Positions 5,916-9,755 of a stretch of DNA of 9,755 bases are shown piece by piece. The notes beneath the pieces are model-generated. The model searched no databases and was not told the origin of the DNA. It was given only the letters and a program-made list of their open reading frames with translations. Source of the DNA: Clostridia bacterium (lineage in GTDB: Bacteria; Bacillota; Clostridia; Oscillospirales; CAG-272); NCBI GenBank assembly GCA_900769475.1, contig CAAGGQ010000131.1, positions 1 through 9,755 of the forward strand, read 5' to 3'. Within the stretch, counting starts at the first letter, position 1, and each line of letters begins with the position of its first letter. The translations under genes and the position numbers were made by a program.

Positions 5916-7922
5916 ATGAGACGCTTTATTTCGCTTTTGCTTGCGTTCACCTTCCTGTTCACCATGCTGGTGGCCTGCGGCAATCAAACGCCCGCGGGAA
6001 ATGAAGGAAATACCACCGAGGCTCCCGTAGTGGAGGAACCGCCGCTGGTCATTGCCGAGAACGGTGAATCCAAGTTCCGTATCATCTACGACCGCCTGGA
6101 GATGTTGGACATTCCCACCCTGGAATCCAAGCTGGATGCTCTGATCGATAAGATCGAGGATAACACCGGTGCAAAGATCGCCCGTGCCAGCACCAACGCC
6201 AACACCTACAACAAGGACAGCTACGAGATCCTGATCGGTAGCACCGGCTATGAAGAAAGCATCGCCGCCACCAAGGATCTGCGCCTGAAGGACTACAACA
6301 TCGTTCGGAACGGCAATAAGATCGTCATCGTTGGCGGTAACAGCGAAACGCTGATCACGGCTATCACCTGGTTTATCAACAAGGTGGCCGGCGGTGAGGA
6401 AGCCAAAACCGGTAAGATCACCTTTACCCCCGAGCTGGAGCGGGAATACCGCTTTAAGTACAAGGCTGAAAGCTTTGTGGCAGCTGGCCAGGAGTTGAAG
6501 GACTTTACCCTCGTGTATCCCGCAGATTACCGTGCCGCCGAGCATGAGGTTGCTTACATCCTTTGCGATTACTTCCAGCAGTACTATGGCTACACCCTGC
6601 CCGTGAAGTCGGACCGTGATACCTACGAAAAGGAGATCCTCATCGGTAACACCGCCCGTACCACCATCACCGCGGGCAAGGAGGAGTACCGGGTAGAGGT
6701 GGCCGAGAACAAGGTGCAGATCGTTGCGGGAAGCACCTCGGTGTACGAGTATATTCCCACCCAGTTCTACGAGCAGTACATTCCCCTGGGCGAGATCTCC
6801 AGCGTTACTAAGAATATGACCACCCTTCTGCAGGAGCGGAAGGACAGTATGCTGAGCACCACCGGGGATATCCGCGTGATCTTCCACAACGTGTACGGCG
6901 GGACCAACCCCGATGCGAACACTTACACCAATCCCGTCCTGCGTTGGAATCTGATCTCCAACCTGTACGAGGAATATATGGCAGACGTTCTCTGCTTGCA
7001 GGAGTTTAATAACGTTCCCAGAAGCGGCACTGCGGGCCTGGACGGTCGTTTGAAGGCTATGGGCTACGCAGAGGTTCCTACCAATAAGTACGCGGTCAAC
7101 GTTACCTACAAGAACGGTGACAAGAATCAGGGCATCAGCAACTGGTCGATCACCACAACCAACGGCAACCAGACTCCTCACACTCCCATTTTCTACAATC
7201 CCGAAAAGCTGGAGCTTTTGGAGTATGGTGACTACGTATACTCCTCTCGCATCACCGACGAGGAGATCAGCCAGCTCTACTCGGTATACAAGCACAAGCT
7301 GGGTACCCGTTACGATAACCCCAAGGATCCCTCCAGCGCTTCTCAGCTGCTTTGGGACTACGAGCGCTTCAACGATAACATTCGTTACGGTGGACTTTCC
7401 AAGACCACCGTATGGGCCATCTTTAAGGACAAGACCACCGGAAAGGTCTTTGCGGTGGCTTCGGTCCATCTGGATCACCAGGATACCTGCTACTCGAACC
7501 TGCGTCGAGCAAGACAGGCCGAGGAGTTGCTCAACGAGATCAGCACCAAGATCCTGGTAGGCGAATATGCCAACATTCCCATGATTTTTGGCGGTGACAT
7601 CAATACCAGCTACAACCGTGAGAACGGAAAGTATAAGAACACCGGTGCCATTAATAACTTTGAGGCCGCCGGCTACAAGGACGTACAAACCACCATGGCC
7701 GGTGCCGACCAGATGAACTCCTACGGCGGATACGCAAACTTTGATAAGGATAAGAATTACTTTACCAGCATTGGAGGCGGCAGCGGCAACGCGAAGGAAT
7801 CCATCGACCATTGCCTGTACAAGGGTGCCGTAACGCCCACTTCGTTTGACGTGATGGATCACGCTTACGCCAGAAGAACCTCCGACCACCTGCCTTTGGT
7901 CGTGGATTTCAAATTTCAATAA
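5916..7922 (+). CDS. Lipoprotein with two related N-terminal modules and a C-terminal EEP-fold hydrolase
   Basis: A 668-residue predicted lipoprotein. The signal peptide has MRR, a hydrophobic core (4-19) and lipobox LVAC, with Cys21 as the lipidated residue, followed by a Gly/Asn/Pro/Glu-rich tether to about 45. Two related segments follow. One is at about 50-160 (YEILIGST 103-110, then NKIVIVGG 134-141). The other is at about 195-290 (KEILIGNT 239-246, then NKVQIVAGS 265-273). They resemble beta/alpha modules at the N-terminus of some glycoside-hydrolase-related proteins (inference). Residues 319-668 look like an endonuclease/exonuclease/phosphatase domain: VIFHNVYGG (321-329), LCLQEF (359-364), ASVHLDHQ (515-522), FGGDINTS (558-565), SIDHCLY (629-635) and TSDHLPLVVDF (655-665). 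The expected catalytic Glu, Asp-x-Asn and Ser-Asp-His are present, so it is probably an active extracellular, membrane-anchored phosphodiesterase or phosphatase. The substrate (nucleic acid, lipid or sugar phosphate) is unknown. It has its own promoter and terminator. Confidence 0.9.
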   Translation: MRRFISLLLAFTFLFTMLVACGNQTPAGNEGNTTEAPVVEEPPLVIAENGESKFRIIYDRLEMLDIPTLESKLDALIDKIEDNTGAKIARASTNANTYNKDSYEILIGSTGYEESIAATKDLRLKDYNIVRNGNKIVIVGGNSETLITAITWFINKVAGGEEAKTGKITFTPELEREYRFKYKAESFVAAGQELKDFTLVYPADYRAAEHEVAYILCDYFQQYYGYTLPVKSDRDTYEKEILIGNTARTTITAGKEEYRVEVAENKVQIVAGSTSVYEYIPTQFYEQYIPLGEISSVTKNMTTLLQERKDSMLSTTGDIRVIFHNVYGGTNPDANTYTNPVLRWNLISNLYEEYMADVLCLQEFNNVPRSGTAGLDGRLKAMGYAEVPTNKYAVNVTYKNGDKNQGISNWSITTTNGNQTPHTPIFYNPEKLELLEYGDYVYSSRITDEEISQLYSVYKHKLGTRYDNPKDPSSASQLLWDYERFNDNIRYGGLSKTTVWAIFKDKTTGKVFAVASVHLDHQDTCYSNLRRARQAEELLNEISTKILVGEYANIPMIFGGDINTSYNRENGKYKNTGAINNFEAAGYKDVQTTMAGADQMNSYGGYANFDKDKNYFTSIGGGSGNAKESIDHCLYKGAVTPTSFDVMDHAYARRTSDHLPLVVDFKFQ

Positions 7923-7932
7923 TCATTAAACA

Positions 7933-7964
7933 AAAAAGGAACCGCTTACAGGCGGTTCCTTTTT
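7933..7964. terminator. Bidirectional terminator between the lipoprotein and rubrerythrin genes
   Basis: GGAACCGC (7938-7945) and GCGGTTCC (7952-7959) form a perfect 8-bp stem with a 6-nt loop, flanked by AAAAA on the left and TTTTT on the right. It therefore terminates both the plus-strand lipoprotein transcript and the minus-strand rubrerythrin transcript, which ends at 7975. Confidence 0.93.
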
Positions 7965-7974
7965 GATCGAAAAA

Positions 7975-8625
7975 TTAGTAATTCTCTGCGTTGATCTCGA
8001 AATAGCTCTGGGGATGTGCGCAGGTGGGGCAGAGCTCGGGAGCCTTGGTGCCAACAACGATGTGTCCGCAGTTGCGGCATTCCCAAACCTTGACCTCGCT
8101 CTTTTCAAATACCTGAGCGGTTTCTACGTTCTTCAGAAGAGCACGGTAGCGCTCCTCATGGTGCTTCTCAATGGCGGCTACCAGACGGAACTTCTTCGCC
8201 AGCTCCACAAAGCCCTCCTCCTCGGCGGTCTTGGCAAAGCCCTCGTACATGTCGGTCCACTCGTAGTTCTCACCCTCGGCGGCGTGTGCAAGGTTCTCGG
8301 CGGTGTCGCCAATGCCGTTCAGCTCCTTGAACCACAACTTGGCGTGCTCTTTTTCATTCTCTGCCGTTTTCAGGAAAAGTGCTGCGATCTGTTCAAAGCC
8401 TTCCTTCTTGGCCTTGGATGCAAAGTAGGTGTACTTGTTGCGAGCCTGGGATTCGCCTGCAAATGCGGCCTCCAGATTCTTTTCGGTCTGCGTTCCTGCG
8501 TATTTGTTACTCATTTTCAGTTCCTCCAGCTTATCGCCTTTCATTTTGCAACGGGGGCAAATAGCCTCTTCGCCATCGGCCACTTGAAAGATCTCCCCGC
8601 ATACGTTACATTTGTAAGTTTTCAT
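7975..8625 (-). CDS. Rubrerythrin with rubredoxin-like metal sites at both ends
   Basis: A 216-residue cytoplasmic peroxide-reducing protein of anaerobes. The N-terminal segment has a Cys4 rubredoxin-like site (Cys6, Cys9, Cys23, Cys26). A ferritin-like four-helix diiron domain follows from about residue 38 to 168, with AFAGESQARNKYTYF (54-68), ENEKEHA (89-95) and IEKHHEERY (152-160) supplying the Glu/His iron ligands. The C-terminal rubredoxin domain has Cys183, Cys186, Cys199 and Cys202. Classic rubrerythrin has only the last two parts; reverse rubrerythrin has the N-terminal rubredoxin but no C-terminal one. This gene has both. Rubrerythrins take electrons from NAD(P)H-linked partners to reduce hydrogen peroxide to water. 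The start ATG 8625 has AAGGAGG (8634-8640) 8 nt upstream. An internal ATG (8514, Met38) also has a good ribosome binding site, so a second shorter product is possible. Confidence 0.94.
   Translation of the reverse strand: MKTYKCNVCGEIFQVADGEEAICPRCKMKGDKLEELKMSNKYAGTQTEKNLEAAFAGESQARNKYTYFASKAKKEGFEQIAALFLKTAENEKEHAKLWFKELNGIGDTAENLAHAAEGENYEWTDMYEGFAKTAEEEGFVELAKKFRLVAAIEKHHEERYRALLKNVETAQVFEKSEVKVWECRNCGHIVVGTKAPELCPTCAHPQSYFEINAENY
8512..8527 (-). promoter_or_regulatory. Internal ribosome binding site and ATG inside the rubrerythrin gene
   Basis: GGAGG (8523-8527) sits 8 nt before an in-frame ATG (8512-8514), which is exactly where a classic rubrerythrin would begin (MSNKYAGTQTEKN). Initiation here would give a 179-residue protein lacking the N-terminal Cys4 segment. 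The bases are clear; use as a start is inferred. Confidence 0.5.
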
Positions 8626-8658
8626 AATGGAATCCTCCTTAAATTAATTTCTGATGTT

Positions 8659-8687
8659 ATGATACCGCATTTTCGCGTTTTTGTCAA
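8659..8687 (-). promoter_or_regulatory. Promoter of the rubrerythrin gene
   Basis: On the minus strand, a perfect -35 TTGACA (8682-8687), a 17-nt spacer and -10 TATCAT (8659-8664, 5 of 6) precede the gene. Transcription would start near 8652, followed by a palindromic AAATTAATTT (8641-8650) and the ribosome binding site. I see no clear PerR box. The -35 lies only 15 nt beyond the HAD gene stop. Confidence 0.85.
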
Positions 8688-8701
8688 TAGCTTTTTTCGA
8701 A

Positions 8702-9418
8702 TCATGCAATGACTTTTTTCAACCAGAGCAACAGCTCGTCAAAATCGCCGTGGGGATAGACCGAAAGATCCTCGTTTTTCTTATTGATGATGCAATCGGT
8801 GAGGAGAAAGACCTCCATTCCCAGGGCCTTTGCCACCATGTCCTCCCCCACGTCGTTACCAACCATGGCACACTCCTCCGGGCGGCAACCGATCGTTTTC
8901 AGAATGTCGTTATAGTATGCGGGATTTGGCTTGCAGTAGCGGGAATTTTCATAGGTGGTAAAGAGCTCGAAATCCGCGGAGGAAAGACCTGCCCAGGCCA
9001 TGCGCTTCTCGGTGGCGATGGAGGGGAAGAGGGGATTGGTGGCAAGCACGCGACGGATCCCGGCTTTTTTGAGGAGATCGATTACCTCCCTTGCCCTGGG
9101 GGTGTACCCGCAGACCTTTGCGACCTCGTCAAAATTCTCCCGATAGAAGGCTTCGAAGTGAGGATAATCCCGCTTGGCCTGCTCCGGGCTGTAGATCGAA
9201 GAAAAATGCTTCCAGAAGGCCTCCTCGTTGGTCATTGAGCCATTGTTTTTCACCATGGCCATGGTGCCTTCCCAAATGGTTTGGATCAGCCCTTGGGACT
9301 CGTAGCCCAAGGGCGCCAGCCGTTTGGAAAGGCCGCCAAAGTAGGCTTTTACAAAGATCTCCTGATCCATGGGGAGCAGAGTCCCGTCCAGATCAAAGAG
9401 TACGGTGGTAATGCTCAT
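8702..9418 (-). CDS. HAD superfamily hydrolase (phosphatase, Gph-like)
   Basis: A 238-residue cytoplasmic HAD-family protein. The four motifs are all present: motif I FDLDGTLL (8-15, Asp9 nucleophile and Asp11), motif II LATNP (125-129, Thr127), motif III Lys163 in CKPNP, and motif IV GNDVGEDM (187-194, Asp189 and Asp193). A helical cap lies between motifs I and II (about 18-110). Such enzymes dephosphorylate small metabolites; the substrate cannot be told from the sequence. I chose ATG 9418 (MSITTVLFDLDG), because AGGAG (9426-9430) is 7 nt upstream and family proteins start just before motif I. The longer frame from 9445 would run through that site. It is followed closely by the rubrerythrin promoter on the same strand with no terminator hairpin between them, so some read-through is possible. 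Confidence 0.92.
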   Translation of the reverse strand: MSITTVLFDLDGTLLPMDQEIFVKAYFGGLSKRLAPLGYESQGLIQTIWEGTMAMVKNNGSMTNEEAFWKHFSSIYSPEQAKRDYPHFEAFYRENFDEVAKVCGYTPRAREVIDLLKKAGIRRVLATNPLFPSIATEKRMAWAGLSSADFELFTTYENSRYCKPNPAYYNDILKTIGCRPEECAMVGNDVGEDMVAKALGMEVFLLTDCIINKKNEDLSVYPHGDFDELLLWLKKVIA

Positions 9419-9459
9419 AGGTATTCTCCTCTGATGGTGTTCCAAAAATTTATAGAAAC

Positions 9460-9468
9460 ATTATACCA
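9460..9468 (-). promoter_or_regulatory. Extended -10 promoter of the HAD gene
   Basis: On the minus strand TGGTATAAT is an extended -10 element (TATAAT at 9460-9465). No good -35 with 16-18 nt spacing is visible, which is tolerated by extended -10 promoters. Transcription would start near 9453, about 35 nt before the HAD start. Confidence 0.65.
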
Positions 9469-9546
9469 AGGCTTTTTTAACCGGGTGTGAACAAAAGAAA
9501 AAGAGAAACTTTTTTTAGGAAAACGAAAAAAATATGAAAAAGGGGG

Positions 9547-9575
9547 TTGATTTTTTCGAGGGATTGTGATATAAT
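9547..9575 (+). promoter_or_regulatory. Promoter of tRNA-Leu
   Basis: A -35 TTGATT (9547-9552), a 17-nt spacer and an extended -10 TGATATAAT (9567-9575) precede the tRNA. Transcription would begin near 9582, about 7 nt before the mature 5' end. The promoter is back to back with that of the HAD gene. Confidence 0.85.
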
Positions 9576-9588
9576 ACCAATGTTTAGC

Positions 9589-9675
9589 GCCGGTATGATG
9601 GAATTGGCAGACGTGCTGGACTCAAAATCCAGTGGTAGCGATACCGTGTCGGTTCGACCCCGACTACCGGCACCA
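9589..9675 (+). tRNA. tRNA-Leu (anticodon CAA)
   Basis: An 87-nt class II tRNA including encoded CCA. The acceptor stem GCCGGTA (9589-9595) pairs with TACCGGC (9665-9671); the discriminator base is A (9672) and CCA is at 9673-9675. The anticodon stem CTGGA/TCCAG encloses CTCAAAA, giving anticodon CAA (9623-9625), which reads UUG. A long variable arm (GGTA...TACC) and the T arm GTCGG-TTCGACC-CCGAC are intact. The large variable arm and A discriminator agree with leucine. Confidence 0.96.
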
Positions 9676-9725
9676 ACAAAAAAGGACCCCTTCACGGTGT
9701 CCTTTTTTGTTGGTGCCGCCAGTCG
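9661..9725. repeat. Large inverted repeat spanning the tRNA 3' end and terminator
   Basis: Positions 9661-9687 and 9699-9725 are reverse complements over 27 nt with two mismatches; 9668-9687 and 9699-9718 match perfectly over 20 nt. The loop is 11 nt. The right arm therefore repeats the tRNA 3' end, CCA included, in opposite orientation. It could be a second convergent tRNA or a fold-back artefact at the contig end. Confidence 0.8.
9678..9708 (+). terminator. Terminator after tRNA-Leu
   Basis: AAAAAAGGAC (9678-9687) pairs with GTCCTTTTTT (9699-9708), with a further CC/GG pairing inside after one mismatch and a short loop. The T-run makes it a plausible intrinsic terminator 2 nt after the CCA. 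The pairing continues outward into the tRNA itself, which is unusual; see the larger repeat. Confidence 0.7.
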
Positions 9726-9734
9726 ATTCGGTTG

Positions 9735-9755
9735 AGTTCGGAAGAGCGACGTGTA
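9735..9755. other. Illumina adapter remnant at the contig end
   Basis: The last 21 bases agree at 19 positions with the start of the TruSeq-type adapter, including the diagnostic core TCGGAAGAGC and the tail CGTGTA. This is library sequence, not genome. The last credible genomic base is about 9734, and even the stretch before it is doubtful. Confidence 0.88.

Noticed and set aside
5913..7919. A 668-codon open frame on the minus strand opposite the whole lipoprotein gene
   Set aside because: It is codon-aligned with the real gene and stays open because the gene avoids TTA, CTA and TCA codons. It has no ribosome binding site or recognisable domain, and the sense frame has a promoter, signal peptide and catalytic motifs.
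8641..8687. PerR operator at the rubrerythrin promoter
   Set aside because: The region is AT-rich and contains a short palindrome AAATTAATTT, but it lacks the paired TTATAAT-type arms expected of a PerR box.
9477..9695. A 72-codon minus-strand frame over tRNA-Leu
   Set aside because: It is antisense to the tRNA; the GRTDT...ESSTSANS type of peptide is a familiar false protein made by reading leucine or serine tRNA genes backwards.
1..9755. Mobile element, CRISPR array, prophage or defence system
   Set aside because: No transposase, integrase, direct-repeat array, terminal repeats or defence-type domains were found; all genes look like chromosomal housekeeping or surface functions.

Overview
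The window looks like chromosomal DNA from an anaerobic Gram-positive bacterium of the class Clostridia, plausibly a gut Oscillospirales or Christensenellales relative taken from metagenomic data (the order is inference). Supporting signs are strong AGGAGG-type ribosome binding sites, textbook TTGACA/TATAAT promoters with 17-nt spacers, A-tract/T-tract hairpin terminators, spoVG, a FakA/DegV lipid module, a rubrerythrin and a tRNA with encoded CCA. Nothing looks like phage, an IS element, a CRISPR array or a toxin-antitoxin system. It reads as a mostly ordinary core region with one unusual surface protein.

Layout, left to right. Positions 1-3044 (minus strand) hold a three-gene unit read from right to left: a MarR-type regulator, a DegV/FakB-type fatty-acid-binding protein and the fatty acid kinase FakA, which runs off the left edge. 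A perfect consensus promoter (3113-3141) drives it, and an inverted repeat lies in its leader. The genes probably form a self-regulated module that captures and phosphorylates exogenous fatty acids. Positions 3171-4607 (minus) hold murC (peptidoglycan precursor synthesis) with its own terminator. A 203-bp spacer rich in inverted repeats separates it from the divergent spoVG (4811-5110, plus), which ends in a strong hairpin.

Positions 5172-5693 (minus) hold a YfcE/MJ0936-type metallophosphoesterase with a TTG start. It is divergent from 5916-7922 (plus), a 668-residue lipoprotein with two related N-terminal modules and a C-terminal endonuclease/exonuclease/phosphatase-fold hydrolase; this is the least understood gene here. 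A bidirectional terminator (7933-7964) separates it from the convergent rubrerythrin (7975-8625, minus), which has rubredoxin-like metal sites at both ends and a well-placed internal start. Upstream of that are a HAD-family phosphatase (8702-9418, minus) and a divergent tRNA-Leu(CAA) (9589-9675, plus).

The right end is not clean. The last 21 bases match an Illumina adapter with two mismatches, and just before it is a near-perfect inverted copy of the tRNA 3' end. Sequence after about 9707 should be treated as suspect. I found no convincing wholly new system. The best leads are the lipoprotein, the dual-start rubrerythrin, the MarR-FakB-FakA unit and the repeat-rich murC/spoVG spacer.
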